64,000 bases of DNA from Agrobacterium cavarae (GCF_004310285.1 NZ_SISF01000034.1:387890-451889), one strand, 5' to 3'; shown: positions 20,836 to 31,765, counted from the stretch's first letter. The notes: generated by a model from the sequence alone, not told the origin. Made by a program: numbers and translations.

Positions 20836-23089
20836 ATGCAACTTCCTTGTCAGTTTCGCTGCCAACGACGTCAACACGCGGTAGCAGCACCCTGATCATG
20901 GCACCGTGGCCATGATCGAAATCGGCGGGTGCATCATGCAATTCGAGATGACCGCCGTGTTCTTCAATGATCTTCTTGACGATGGCCAGACCAAGCCCAG
21001 TGCCCTTGTCGCGCATCGTCATGTAGGGCTCGAGGATGCGATGACGGTTTTCGACCGGCAGACCTCTGCCATTGTCGATGACGTCCACCACGAACCGGTT
21101 GTTCGATTCGTCAAAATCCGCACGGACCAGGATACGGCCCTTGCGACCTTCGGCAGGATCGACCGACTCGATTGCCTCCGTGGCATTCTTGATAAGGTTA
21201 CCGAATGCCTGGCCGAGCATGCGGGAATCGAACATGCCTTCCAGCGGCTTATCGCCGAGCTCGGTTTTGAAGCTCACATGGCTTGCACCCATCTCCCTGA
21301 GGAAGGTGGCATCTTTGAGGACGGTGCGCAGATCGGAGCGTTCCTTGGTCGGCTTCGGCATGCGGGCGAAGGCGGAAAACTCATCCACCATACGGCCAAT
21401 ATCGCCGACCTGCCGAACGATGGTGTCGGTACACTGATCGAAAACCGCGCGATCGCTGTCATCGATCTGCTTGCCGAAGCGGCGCTTGAGGCGCTCTGCC
21501 GAGAGCTGGATCGGGGTCAACGGGTTCTTGATCTCATGCGCAATACGTCGCGCTACGTCAGACCAGGCGGTCGAGCGCTGGGCGATGACGAGATCGGTGA
21601 TATCGTCGAGAGTGATGACATGGGACTCGCGACCATCGCGGGCATCCTCACGCGTGACCTGAACGCTCAAGGTGCGCTCCTTGCCGCGGCGCATGATGTT
21701 GATTTGCTGACGAAAATCTGCGCGACCGGACGCCGACGCCTCCGCCAGCACATGCTCGATCTCGGGTGCTGCCACGGAGAGCGGCGCACCGACGAGCTCG
21801 GAGGACGGAAGAGCAAGAAACTCTTCCGCCGACGGATTGACGATGGTGATCACCCGGCTCTCATCGACGCCGATCACGGCGGCCGTGACGCCGGAGAGCA
21901 CCGCTTCGATAAAGCGACGGCGATCATCGATATCGTCCTTCGCCTCGATGATCTCTTCCTGCTGGCTGCGGATTTCGGAAATCATCTTGTTGAAAGTTCG
22001 CGACAGACGGCCGACGTCGCCGTCGATGGCGCGCACTGGCACCAGAACATGCAGGTTGCCGGTTGCCACACTGTCGGCGGCGCTGATGAGCAGACGGATA
22101 GGGCGAACGATACGGTCGGCGACCGCGATGGCCGTCCAGATCGCGGCGAGAAGCACGATCAGCGCAAAGCCGAGATAGAGAATGGCAAAGGCAATCTGAA
22201 GCGGCGCTCGACCGGATTCCATTGCCTTGTATTCTGCGCGGTTCTCCTCCATCAGCCGCATGGCCGACATGACCTTGGGATCGACGGCGCGCACCGTATA
22301 GAGGAACGTTCCGCCGATCCCCTCCAGCTTGATGATGGCGCCCACAAGGTTGGTCACACCCGGCGGAATGAGCGTTGGCTGGCCTGCTGCGGCCTTTTCA
22401 AGCGCATCTGCCGGGATTGCCGGTAGCGGGCGTTCAGTGGCGATATCGGCCTGCACGACCGCGTCACCATCAGCCTGCACCAGGAAGGCGCCAAGCATGC
22501 CACGACCTTTGGCCTGGCGCGTCATCAGATCGACGAATCCGGTGCGATCGAGATAAAATAGCGCACGGTTGCGGTCGAGGTCGGTCGCCATGGAGAGCGT
22601 CTGGCCCTGCAGATAACCGGCATTTTCCAGCATATAGGCCTGGGCGATATTGCTGGAGGAATCAACGATCGCCTGGGTACGCAGTGCAAACCAGCGGTCC
22701 AGTCCGACATTCAGCGTCAAACTGGCAAAAATCGCCACGAGAACAGCAGGCGTAATCGCGACGATGGAAAACAGCACGACAATGCGCACATGTAGCCGAG
22801 CCGCGGCCCTTCCCTTGCGGCGGGCCTTCAACAGCCGGCTGATTTCCCGGCCGATGAGATACATCAGGCCAATGACGAAGATGGAGTTGATGACGACCGA
22901 AGCGATGACGACGTTGGAGGTCGGCGCGATCGGCGTCAGCCCCAGCAGCACGATCAGCGTGACGATGGCGCAGATCAACGCTACGCCGGCGAGAACGAGA
23001 CCTGGCAGCGCAAACGACATGCGGCGGTCGGCAATCAACATGCCCGCCGCTTGCTCGTCGGCTTTTCCTTCGACGACAGGTTTACGCAT
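20825..23089 (-). CDS. ntrY: Nitrogen regulation sensor histidine kinase NtrY
   Basis: Membrane sensor kinase, 754 residues. Three hydrophobic segments lie in the first about 130 residues and another near 310, enclosing a large periplasmic domain. A HAMP domain, a PAS domain (VTAAVIGVDESRVITIVNPS), the HisKA box with phospho-acceptor histidine in RRIAHEIKNPLTP, and a HATPase with DNGRGLP and GTGLGLAIVKKI follow. It is cotranscribed with ntrX (11-base overlap) and lies 148 bases after ntrC. Confidence 0.95.
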   Translation of the reverse strand: MRKPVVEGKADEQAAGMLIADRRMSFALPGLVLAGVALICAIVTLIVLLGLTPIAPTSNVVIASVVINSIFVIGLMYLIGREISRLLKARRKGRAAARLHVRIVVLFSIVAITPAVLVAIFASLTLNVGLDRWFALRTQAIVDSSSNIAQAYMLENAGYLQGQTLSMATDLDRNRALFYLDRTGFVDLMTRQAKGRGMLGAFLVQADGDAVVQADIATERPLPAIPADALEKAAAGQPTLIPPGVTNLVGAIIKLEGIGGTFLYTVRAVDPKVMSAMRLMEENRAEYKAMESGRAPLQIAFAILYLGFALIVLLAAIWTAIAVADRIVRPIRLLISAADSVATGNLHVLVPVRAIDGDVGRLSRTFNKMISEIRSQQEEIIEAKDDIDDRRRFIEAVLSGVTAAVIGVDESRVITIVNPSAEEFLALPSSELVGAPLSVAAPEIEHVLAEASASGRADFRQQINIMRRGKERTLSVQVTREDARDGRESHVITLDDITDLVIAQRSTAWSDVARRIAHEIKNPLTPIQLSAERLKRRFGKQIDDSDRAVFDQCTDTIVRQVGDIGRMVDEFSAFARMPKPTKERSDLRTVLKDATFLREMGASHVSFKTELGDKPLEGMFDSRMLGQAFGNLIKNATEAIESVDPAEGRKGRILVRADFDESNNRFVVDVIDNGRGLPVENRHRILEPYMTMRDKGTGLGLAIVKKIIEEHGGHLELHDAPADFDHGHGAMIRVLLPRVDVVGSETDKEVAYGI

Positions 23090-23237
23090 CGATCATCATT
23101 CCCAAGCCGCCATGATAGGCAGAGACGCCACAGCCAAACGTCATTCGTCGCGGATTGCGAATCTATGACGTAACAGTGTTTTTCAAGCAACAGTTTGTGG
23201 CGAAAATGCAACGACGATCGTCGTATTGTCAATATCC

Positions 23238-24685
<1,448 letters not shown>

Positions 24686-24689
<4 letters not shown>

Positions 24690-25831
24690 GGATTAGACCC
24701 TGTGTTCGGTATAATGCTGTCGTCCGGTGCAACTTCAGGCGAAACCGGCATCAGGACGCGAAATGTTGTGCGATGGTTCTGGCTGTCGCACTCAACGATG
24801 CCGCCATGCGCGCCGATCAGCTTTGCCACCAGCGCCAGCCCCAGGCCGGAGCCATTGGTCTTGGTGGTGATGAAGGGATCGAAGAGATGCGGCAGAAGAT
24901 CGGATGGCACGCCTGGGCCATTGTCGTGGACGCAGAATTCGAGCGGCAGAGAGATGCGCTCGCGGCTGCCCGCCACCGATAGGCGAATGCCCGGACGATA
25001 GGCTGTGGTCAGAATAATCTCGCCGTCCGTCTGGTTGCCGACTGCTTCGGCCGCGTTCTTTACCAGATTGAGGAAGACCTGCACCAGCTGATCGCGGTTG
25101 GCATAGACCGGCGGCAGGGACGGATCGTAATTTTCGGTGATCTTGATGTTGCGGGCAAAACCGGCCTTGGCAACGGCTTTGACATGGTCGAGGACCGAGT
25201 GGATATTGACAGGAAAGCGGTCCACTGGACGCTCATCGGAAAAAATCTCCATGCGGTCGACCAGAGAGACGATGCGGTCGGTTTCGTCGCAGATCAGGCG
25301 GGTCAGCGCTCTGTCCTCATCCGGAACCGATGATTCGAGCAGCTGTGCCGCACCTCTGATGCCGGACAGCGGATTTTTGATTTCGTGCGCCAGCATTGAC
25401 GCAAGGCCCGTGACGGAGCGAGCCGCGGCGCGATGGGTCAGTTGACGGTCGATCTTGTCCGCCATCGACCGTTCCTGGAACACCACCACGACCGAGCCCG
25501 GCTCGCTGACGACGGGAGCGACATACAGATCGACGAGCTTGTCCTGACCAAGGCGTGGCGAGGACAGATCGACACGATATTCATTGACGGGAGCGCGGCG
25601 TTCCCGAACCTGGTCGATCAGTGCCAAAAGCGGGCTGCCAAAAGGGATGAAGGTGGAAATGCGATAGCGCGCCAGATGGGCGGCACTGGCACCGAAGAAG
25701 GCCTCAGCTTCCCAGTTGGCGAAAGCCACGAAGCCTTCGGCATCCACCAGAATGACGGGGTTCTGGACGGCGTTCAGAACGGCCATGGCCAAGGCGTTGC
25801 CACCCGGCGCAGAGGAATTTCCAGCGCTCAT
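24686..25831 (-). CDS. ntrB: Nitrogen regulation sensor kinase/phosphatase NtrB
   Basis: Soluble kinase that phosphorylates NtrC under nitrogen limitation and, with PII, dephosphorylates it. 381 residues: N-terminal PAS (NPVILVDAEGFVAFANWEAE), H-box MLAHEIKNPLSGIRG, then HATPase with HDNGPGVPSDLLPHLFDPF and GSGLGLALVAKL. No membrane segment. Four-base overlaps with dusB upstream and ntrC downstream indicate tight translational coupling, as in other rhizobial nifR3-ntrBC operons. Confidence 0.96.
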
Positions 25832-26844
25832 GCGGCCTTCCTTGAAGCATCGTCCTGCGCGCCGCGTTCAAGTGCGCCGCGCAGCACAGCGATGACCTCG
25901 TTCGTGTTCTTTGATGTCATGATTTGCACCTTCTCCTCCACCGTGGTTGAGGGAGCGAAGCGATCGAGATACCAGCCGAGATGTTTGCGCGCATGACGCA
26001 GGCCTGCCTCCAGACCGTAAAAGTCGAGCATCATCTCGTAATGTTCAACAGCGATATTGGCGATCTCCTGCCGCGCAGGCGCTGCGTGACCGGCAAGAAC
26101 GGCCGGCAACCAGGGCTGCCCCTGCGCCCCACGTCCCACCATCACCGCATCGGCGCCCGAGCGGCGCAATATCTCGGCGACATCGCTTTGCGTTTCCACG
26201 TCACCATTGGCGATCAGCGGTATGGAAATGGCGTCGCGGACGGCGCGAATTGCGTCCCAATCTGCCTTGCCTTCGTAAAACTGCATGCGGGTGCGACCGT
26301 GGATGGTGATCAGCTTTACACCTGCGGCTTCGGCCCGCGCCGCAATTTCCGGAGCATTCAGGGAGTTTTCGTCCCAACCCAGCCGCATCTTCACCGTAAC
26401 CGGAACATCGACCGCCTTCACGGTGGCTTCGATGAGGGTCAGAGCATGATCGGGATCGCGCATCAGTGCGGAGCCGGAATAGCCGCCAGTCACCTTCTTG
26501 GCTGGACACCCCATATTGATGTCGATGATATCGGCGCCGTTATCGGCGGCGATTTTTGCAGCCTCAGCCATCCAGTGGGCTTCGCGTCCGGCAAGCTGAA
26601 CCATATGCGGCGTCATGCCGGCATTCTTGAGACGAGCCCAGGACTCGCCCTTGTTTGCGACAAGCTCACGGCTTGCGACCATCTCGGTCACGACGAGGCC
26701 TGCACCAAAGCGCCAGGCCAGCTGACGGAAAGGAAGGTCGGTTACCCCGGACATGGGGGCAAGCACTGCCCGGTTACGAACAGCCACACCACCGATCTGA
26801 AATGATTCTGACAGCGCCGGGAGATGCAATTGGCGATCTTTCAT
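25828..26844 (-). CDS. dusB: tRNA-dihydrouridine synthase (NifR3)
   Basis: FMN-dependent enzyme reducing uridines in the tRNA D-loop. 338 residues; TIM-barrel motifs LAPMSGVTDLPFRQL, DINMGCPAKKV with the catalytic cysteine, MRLGWDE, and GDVETQSDVAEILRRSGADAVMVGRGAQGQPW for phosphate/FMN binding. First gene of the nifR3-ntrB-ntrC operon and divergent from ispDF; the 240-base gap between them should carry both promoters. Confidence 0.96.
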   Translation of the reverse strand: MKDRQLHLPALSESFQIGGVAVRNRAVLAPMSGVTDLPFRQLAWRFGAGLVVTEMVASRELVANKGESWARLKNAGMTPHMVQLAGREAHWMAEAAKIAADNGADIIDINMGCPAKKVTGGYSGSALMRDPDHALTLIEATVKAVDVPVTVKMRLGWDENSLNAPEIAARAEAAGVKLITIHGRTRMQFYEGKADWDAIRAVRDAISIPLIANGDVETQSDVAEILRRSGADAVMVGRGAQGQPWLPAVLAGHAAPARQEIANIAVEHYEMMLDFYGLEAGLRHARKHLGWYLDRFAPSTTVEEKVQIMTSKNTNEVIAVLRGALERGAQDDASRKAA

Positions 26845-27083
26845 GCAGGTAGAAAAGTTGCATTATTTTTAGACAGCGTTTTCGCGCTTGCCAAGCACCC
26901 ACGCTGCTTTTTTGCGTGTTTTTTCATGAAACTTCATTGCGTAAGAGCAAGCCATGTTCAAATGACGAAGCAATAGGCGAATTTCAGCTCATAGCAGGCG
27001 CCAATCACGGCTGGTCATTCGGCTTTTGAAACGTTAGATCACGCATGTCAATCTGCAACAGCAGCAGATGCGGCATAGGGGAA

Positions 27084-28286
27084 ATGCGGAAATCCAATAT
27101 GAAAATCGGTGTCGTCATTGTCGCAGCAGGTCGCGGGGAACGCGCAGGCTCACCGGAAGAGGGTCCGAAACAATATCGGTTGATCGGCGGCAAACCCGTT
27201 ATCGAGCACACGCTGAGGACGTTCCTCGGCTGGCAGAAAGCCGCAAAGATAGCCGTCGTCATTCACCGCGATGATGTTGCTCTCTACGAGCCGATCGAGG
27301 CTGGTCTGTCTGCGACTGAACGGATGCTCGTTGTCACCGGCGGTGCCACCCGCCAGCAATCGGTTCTTGCAGGGCTCGAAGCGCTTGGCGCAGATGACGT
27401 CACGCATGTGATGATCCATGACGCAGTCCGACCCTTCATCGATGCCGATCTTCTGGAACGGGTAGCTGCGCGTCTCGAAAGTGGAGCCGATGCGGTGCTG
27501 CCTGCCCTTGCGGTCACAGACACGTTAAAGCGCGGCGAGGCATCGCTGGTGCGGGAGACCGTATCCCGCAGCGGCCTGTTTGCCGCCCAGACCCCACAGG
27601 CCTTTCGATACAGCGCTATACTTGCAGCGCACCGTGATGCGGCCTCATCGGGCCAAGACGATTTCACTGACGACGCCTCGATTGCGGAATGGGCCGGACT
27701 GCCCGTCAGCCTGGTCGAAGGATCTGTCGATAATGTCAAACTTACTTTGAAGCGGGATATTGCCATGGCTGACGAAAAACTCTCTGCCGCACTTCCGGAT
27801 GTGCGGACCGGCAATGGGTATGATGTCCATCAGTTGGAAGACGGCGATGGTGTCATCCTTTGCGGCATCTTCATTGCCCATGATCAAAAACTCAAGGGCC
27901 ATTCCGATGCGGATGTGGCGCTCCATGCACTGACCGATGCCCTGCTCGCCACGTGTGGAGCCGGCGATATTGGCGATCATTTTCCACCATCGGACCCGCA
28001 ATGGAAGGGTGCCGCCTCGCGGATTTTCCTCGAACACGCGGCAAAGGTCGTGCGCGGCAATGGCGGCACGATCATGAATGCGGATGTGTCGCTGATCGCG
28101 GAAGCGCCACGCATCGGACCGCATCGCCAGGCCATGCGCGAGAACCTGGCAGAGATTCTCGGGATCTCGCTCGACCGTTGCTCAGTCAAGGCAACCACCA
28201 ACGAGATGATCGGCTTTGTCGGGCGGCGTGAAGGCATTGCAGCGATCGCGACTGCGACGGTGGTTTATCAGCAGAGGCCGGTATGA
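27084..28286 (+). CDS. ispDF: Bifunctional IspD/IspF (MEP pathway)
   Basis: Fusion of 2-C-methyl-D-erythritol 4-phosphate cytidylyltransferase (IspD) and MECDP synthase (IspF) for isoprenoid precursor synthesis. About 400 residues. IspD: VIVAAGRGERAGSPEEGPKQY at the N-terminus and HDAVRPFID. IspF begins near residue 240 with RTGNGYDVHQL and shows the zinc ligands DVH and GHSDADVALHALTDA, ending in TNEMIGFVGRREGIAAIA. The start is uncertain between ATG 27084 (AGGGGA very close) and ATG 27099 (MKIGVVIVAAG). The next gene overlaps by 4 bases. Confidence 0.95.
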   Translation: MRKSNMKIGVVIVAAGRGERAGSPEEGPKQYRLIGGKPVIEHTLRTFLGWQKAAKIAVVIHRDDVALYEPIEAGLSATERMLVVTGGATRQQSVLAGLEALGADDVTHVMIHDAVRPFIDADLLERVAARLESGADAVLPALAVTDTLKRGEASLVRETVSRSGLFAAQTPQAFRYSAILAAHRDAASSGQDDFTDDASIAEWAGLPVSLVEGSVDNVKLTLKRDIAMADEKLSAALPDVRTGNGYDVHQLEDGDGVILCGIFIAHDQKLKGHSDADVALHALTDALLATCGAGDIGDHFPPSDPQWKGAASRIFLEHAAKVVRGNGGTIMNADVSLIAEAPRIGPHRQAMRENLAEILGISLDRCSVKATTNEMIGFVGRREGIAAIATATVVYQQRPV

Positions 28287-28786
28287 GCATCTTCCCAGCG
28301 GATATCGAGGAACAGGCCCGTCACATCGTCGCAAGCTTCTCTGAGGCAGGACATATGGTAACGACGGCGGAAAGCTGCACAGGCGGTTTGATCGCAGGTG
28401 CCCTCACCGAGATTTCCGGCTCTTCGGCCGTCGTCGACCGCGGCTTCGTCACTTACACGAACGAGGCGAAGATGGACATGCTGGGCGTCTTGGAGCCGAC
28501 CTTGAAAGCCTATGGCGCGGTTTCGAAGGAAACTGCGCTCCAGATGGTGCACGGCGCGCTATTTCGCTCTCGTGCACATGTCTCGGTCGCGGTTACGGGC
28601 ATTGCTGGCCCCGGTGGCGGCTCTGCCGCAAAACCGGTTGGCCTGGTGCATCTGGCAGCAAAGAGCCGCGATGGCAGGCTGATCCATCGCGAAATGCGTT
28701 ACGGCGATATTGGCCGCGATCGGGTCCGTCTTTCAACCGTCAGAACTGCTTTGGAGATGGTTTTGGAGCTATCTCACTCCGCATAG
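28283..28786 (+). CDS. CinA C-terminal domain protein, nicotinamide-nucleotide amidase
   Basis: A stand-alone PncC/CinA-C domain of 167 residues that deamidates nicotinamide mononucleotide to nicotinate mononucleotide in pyridine nucleotide recycling. Signature ESCTGGLIAGALTEISGSS near residue 30 and AVTGIAGPGGGSAAKPVGLVHLA. It lacks the N-terminal CinA nucleotidase domain, which is usual for the short form. ATG overlaps the ispDF stop (ATGA). The 3' end overlaps convergent ratA by 13 bases. Confidence 0.92.
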   Translation: MSIFPADIEEQARHIVASFSEAGHMVTTAESCTGGLIAGALTEISGSSAVVDRGFVTYTNEAKMDMLGVLEPTLKAYGAVSKETALQMVHGALFRSRAHVSVAVTGIAGPGGGSAAKPVGLVHLAAKSRDGRLIHREMRYGDIGRDRVRLSTVRTALEMVLELSHSA

Positions 28787-29223
28787 ATGCGGTCGGCACG
28801 GGCTTCGAAAGCTTCGGCGAACATGCGGAACGCACGGTCGAACATCGAGCCCATCAGAGCGCCGAGAAGGCGGTTCTTGAACTCGTAGTCGATGAAGAAA
28901 TAGACCGAGCACCCGCCATTATCGGTCGGCTCGAAGCGCCAACGATTGTCCAGATAGCGGAACGGCCCGTCGAGGTATTTGACATCGATGGCGCGTTCGT
29001 CCGGCTTCAAAAGAACCTGCGTGGTGAAGGTCTCGCGGATGGCCTTGTAGCCAACCGTCATATCCGCCACCAGCAGCGTCTTGCCGTCGCGCTCTTTCTT
29101 GGAGCGCACGGTCAGCCCGTCACAGAGAGGCAGAAATTCCGGATATTTCTCCACATCGGCGACGAGATCGTACATCCGGTCGGGAGAATGTTTGACAAGG
29201 CGGCGTGTTTCAAATTGCGGCAT
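28774..29223 (-). CDS. RatA/COQ10-like START-domain protein
   Basis: 149 residues of the SRPBCC (START-like) fold: MPQFETRRLVKHSPDRMYDLVADVEKYPEFLPLC is the classic opening, with FRYLDNRWRF and FIDYEFKNRLLGALMGSMFD towards the end. Homologues are E. coli RatA (proposed ribosome association toxin) and eukaryotic COQ10 (ubiquinone binding). In Alphaproteobacteria the ubiquinone-binding role is the more likely one, but this is inference. Convergent with cinA, overlapping it by 13 bases. Confidence 0.9.
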   Translation of the reverse strand: MPQFETRRLVKHSPDRMYDLVADVEKYPEFLPLCDGLTVRSKKERDGKTLLVADMTVGYKAIRETFTTQVLLKPDERAIDVKYLDGPFRYLDNRWRFEPTDNGGCSVYFFIDYEFKNRLLGALMGSMFDRAFRMFAEAFEARADRIYAE

Positions 29224-29232
29224 GAGCCGGAA

Positions 29233-29804
29233 TTAAGGTGCACTCCGCATAAGATCAAGGAGGCGGTCCGCCTCACGTCGAGATTTCACCTGAAATATCG
29301 GAACGTGAGGACCGTAAAAATCGAAATTGCGTTCGAGGATCGGCGCGTGGCGCCTATCAAAGTTCCAGATGTAGGACTAAACTCCTTGTCGGGGAGCTGT
29401 TCTACGCAACCCACAGCCATATCGTCTCTCGTTCGTCCGCAGGTTTTGATCGCACGACTATAGACACTGTAAATACACACCACACGCGGCACGCGCATCC
29501 ACAAGACAATATTCGTCCTCGGGAGCCTTAAATCAAAGCTTGATGGGTTGCTTCCATCCATCACCCAGCGATCGTTCATAACCGCCTCCGCAATCATTTC
29601 TCGCTGCTCTGAACGTCCACGCGCCACCCAGTCCGGGAGCCAGAAAAACTCCTTGTCCATTGAGATATGGGTCAATCTCAGCCTCTTTGCGACATCCCTA
29701 GCTAAGGTAGTTTTGCCCGCGCCTGACGAGCCTACGATCAGCACACGGGTCGCCTCTTGCAGCAGGGTTGCTGCTTCCGATGTGTCCGTTATGTATCTCG
29801 GCAC
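29233..29804 (-). pseudogene. P-loop kinase-like gene with a one-base frameshift
   Basis: Begins at GTG 29804 (GGGGGC 4 bases upstream). Walker A GSSGAGKTTL at residues 26-35, then ISMDKEFFWLPDWVARGR and a conserved WVMDGSNPSSFDLRLPRT, clearly paralogous to the next gene. The frame as read runs out of similarity after LPDKEF. If one base is added near 29374-29381, the other frame continues YIWNFDRRHAPILERNFDFYG and on to a TAA at 29233-29235, matching the paralogue motif FLSYIWNF and giving about 190 residues versus about 194 in the paralogue. As sequenced it would end at 29286 with an unrelated tail. Either a recent inactivation or a sequencing error. Family role: small-molecule or nucleotide kinase-like, substrate unknown. 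Confidence 0.8.
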
Positions 29805-29818
29805 GTCTGCCCCCTGCT

Positions 29819-30403
29819 CTACCGCTTCAGTTCACCGCCAATCGCCGAGTCGAGATCACTGAGAAGGCGATTCGTATCCTGGTAGCTTGTGAGAATGATG
29901 ACCGGTAAATCCCTCCGGGCAGCCTCGAGATGCTGAACGATCTCAGGCGACTCAGCCTTTTCGAAATTCCAGATATAGGAGAGAAATTTTGCATCGATCT
30001 TTTCCGGACACCCTTCGGCCATTTCCGGTCGCACTTTGCCACGGTAACGAAGCCAGCGCTTCACGACGCTGGTCAACGACATCCAGCGGGGAAAGCGCAG
30101 CCAGATGACCGCCTCCGTCCGCGGCAGGCGAAGAGGCAGCGTGCCGGGGCTGTTGCCATCGATAATCCAGCGGTCTTCAGCTGCAAAGGCGGTCATGCGC
30201 TCAACAATCTCCGGCCTCGGTCTCAGCTTCCAGCCCGGCAGCCAGAAAATGTCGCGGTCACATGATATGTGTGGCAGTCCGAGCCGTTCGGACAGACGGT
30301 TGCTCAGCGTGCTTTTGCCGTTGCCGGAGCACCCTATGACAAGAAGACGGCGGGAGCCCTTGATGATTTCAGCGGCTTCTTTAGTGTCATTGACGATGAT
30401 CAT
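29819..30403 (-). CDS. P-loop kinase-like protein (adenylate kinase/FlaR type)
   Basis: About 194 residues with Walker A IGCSGNGKSTLSNRL at 20-34, PHISCDRDIFWLPGWKLRPR, a lid-like WIIDGNSPGTLPLRLPRTEAVIWLRFPR and C-terminal FLSYIWNFEKAESPEI. This pattern belongs to P-loop NTPases annotated as adenylate kinase-like or topology-modulation (FlaR) proteins; the substrate is unknown. Start choice: ATG 30403 is spaced 8 bases from GGGG; GTG 30412 and ATG 30409 are alternatives. It is immediately upstream of the frameshifted paralogue on the same strand, so the pair looks like a tandem duplication. Confidence 0.82.
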   Translation of the reverse strand: MIIVNDTKEAAEIIKGSRRLLVIGCSGNGKSTLSNRLSERLGLPHISCDRDIFWLPGWKLRPRPEIVERMTAFAAEDRWIIDGNSPGTLPLRLPRTEAVIWLRFPRWMSLTSVVKRWLRYRGKVRPEMAEGCPEKIDAKFLSYIWNFEKAESPEIVQHLEAARRDLPVIILTSYQDTNRLLSDLDSAIGGELKR

Positions 30404-30594
30404 CCTCATCACCCCTGCATAGCAGTTCTTAGAAAATCGCTATTGCAACCCTGCTGGGTGGATTGCTATTAAATTAGAAGATTGTTTGCAGCCATGAGAT
30501 GCAACCGAGCCAAGATGATCATTTTTTGGCGCGGTTTCGTGTCTGGCGCATTTTTCAACCATAAACAGGACCTAGGGTCCAGCCGAGAGATACG

Positions 30595-30777
30595 ATGGAC
30601 GACTTTGCCCACATCATCAACCTTCTCGAATCCGCCAAGCAACTCGCCTCGATGAATAGTATGCCGGTATTGGCTTACCTTATCGATGTAGCAAAGTGTG
30701 AAGCGCGCGAGAACAAGCCGGTTCTGCGCAAGCGCAAGCGCGGCGAATCGACGGTGAAGCAGGAGACCGAGGCCTGA
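30595..30777 (+). CDS. Small conserved-looking protein of unknown function
   Basis: 60 residues, with an N-terminal helix (DDFAHIINLLESAKQLASM) and a strongly basic stretch NKPVLRKRKRGESTVK near the C-terminus; one cysteine. No recognised domain. A GAGAG ribosome site lies about 6 bases before the ATG, and a strong terminator starts 32 bases after the stop, which supports a real gene. The basic tail could mean nucleic-acid contact, but that is a guess. Confidence 0.65.
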   Translation: MDDFAHIINLLESAKQLASMNSMPVLAYLIDVAKCEARENKPVLRKRKRGESTVKQETEA

Positions 30778-30809
30778 ACTACTGTTCAGTCCTTCATGCT
30801 TCATGTTAG

Positions 30810-30836
30810 AAAGTGGCCGCGAGGCCACTTTTTTGT
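30810..30836 (+). terminator. Intrinsic terminator after the 60-residue gene
   Basis: Perfect 9-bp arms (30810-30818 and 30823-30831) with a GCGA loop, followed by a T-run. It lies just before the AraC-family gene. Confidence 0.88.
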
Positions 30837-30855
30837 TTGAGGGAAGGAGAACGCC

Positions 30856-31587
30856 ATGCAAGCCGCATCTGTCGATCTTCGTTCCTATTCAAAGGAATGG
30901 CCGGAGGAACGCCATGCCTTTGTCCAGATCGTCGTGCCACTGCAAGGCAGCATGGACATCGAGGTTGGCGGGTTGCAGCAGCGCCTCTCGACCTCCAAGG
31001 CCGTTCTGATTACCGGCAATATCAAGCACAGCATTGTCACATCCGACAACAACCGCTCCCTGATCGTCGATCTCGACGAGCGATACGTCACAGAGGCGAC
31101 GCTGGAGAGATTCTGCAACAGGCCGTTCATCGACCTCACCAATCGATCGTCTTCTATCGCGCGCCATATGCGACGATCCATCCACGATGGCGAACATGAC
31201 TCATGCTCAACAAGGCTGTGGGCAGAGCTTCTGGTCGGAAGCTTCGCCGACGAAAGGGCCGACGTCGCATCTCGACTGATGACGCTCAAAGCATTGATCG
31301 AGATCGATCCCTTCCAGCCATGGACGGTGGAGCGCATGGCATCCGAGGTGGAGATCAGCACCAGCCGTCTGCACGCGATATTCCTCGATTACTTTGACGC
31401 CACGCCGCACGCCCTGCTCGCCGATGTGCGAATGAAGAAAATCTGCGCGCTACTTTCAGGCTCGTCCTTGCCGATTGCAGAGATTGCAACACGGGCCGGC
31501 TTCTCCGATCAGACGGCCTTGACGCGCGCAATGAAGAAGTCGCTCGGCACCACGCCTGCCGCCTATCGGCGCAACGCCATTTCCTGA
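30856..31587 (+). CDS. AraC family transcriptional regulator
   Basis: 243 residues: an N-terminal cupin-like sensor part (HAFVQIVVPLQGSMDIEVGG) and a C-terminal double HTH of about 95 residues (WTVERMASEVEISTSRLHAIF, then IAEIATRAGFSDQTALTRAMKKSLGTTPAAYR). It has a good AAGGAG ribosome site. It is followed by a DMT exporter on the same strand after a 180-base gap containing repeat B1, so it may regulate that exporter; this is inferred from position only. Confidence 0.9.
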   Translation: MQAASVDLRSYSKEWPEERHAFVQIVVPLQGSMDIEVGGLQQRLSTSKAVLITGNIKHSIVTSDNNRSLIVDLDERYVTEATLERFCNRPFIDLTNRSSSIARHMRRSIHDGEHDSCSTRLWAELLVGSFADERADVASRLMTLKALIEIDPFQPWTVERMASEVEISTSRLHAIFLDYFDATPHALLADVRMKKICALLSGSSLPIAEIATRAGFSDQTALTRAMKKSLGTTPAAYRRNAIS

Positions 31588-31636
31588 ACCGTAAGAGTTT
31601 ATGTCAAGACAGGCATTTCCTGCGCATGGCACATAG

Positions 31637-31737
31637 AGCGCCGCGCGGCTTATTGGCCGCGCCGAGGACGCTCTATCTTTTTGAATCTACGCATCGTGCT
31701 TTTCCGAAAATAGATGCCGATTTTCGGGCCGATGCTG
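31637..31737. repeat. Dispersed repeat family B, copy 1
   Basis: About 101 bases between the AraC gene and the DMT exporter. Contains an inner palindrome (CCGAAAAT at 31704-31711 with ATTTTCGG at 31720-31727) nested in a larger one (GCATCG / CGATGC), and a GC-rich palindrome CGCGCGGC..GGCCGCGC near 31641-31662. Copy 2 is at 52281-52380 in the opposite orientation. Such palindromic intergenic elements are known in Rhizobiaceae; the exact family could not be checked. Confidence 0.75.
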
Positions 31738-31765
31738 TAGCCCGCCATAGACGCAAGGACATGAC

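Noticed and set aside
20906..22426. 506-codon plus-strand open frame opposite ntrY
   Set aside because: Antisense to a clear sensor kinase with HAMP, H-box and ATPase motifs.
26911..26926. Short hairpin followed by six T between dusB and ispDF
   Set aside because: The stem is only five base pairs with a long loop and it follows no gene on that strand, so I do not call it a terminator.
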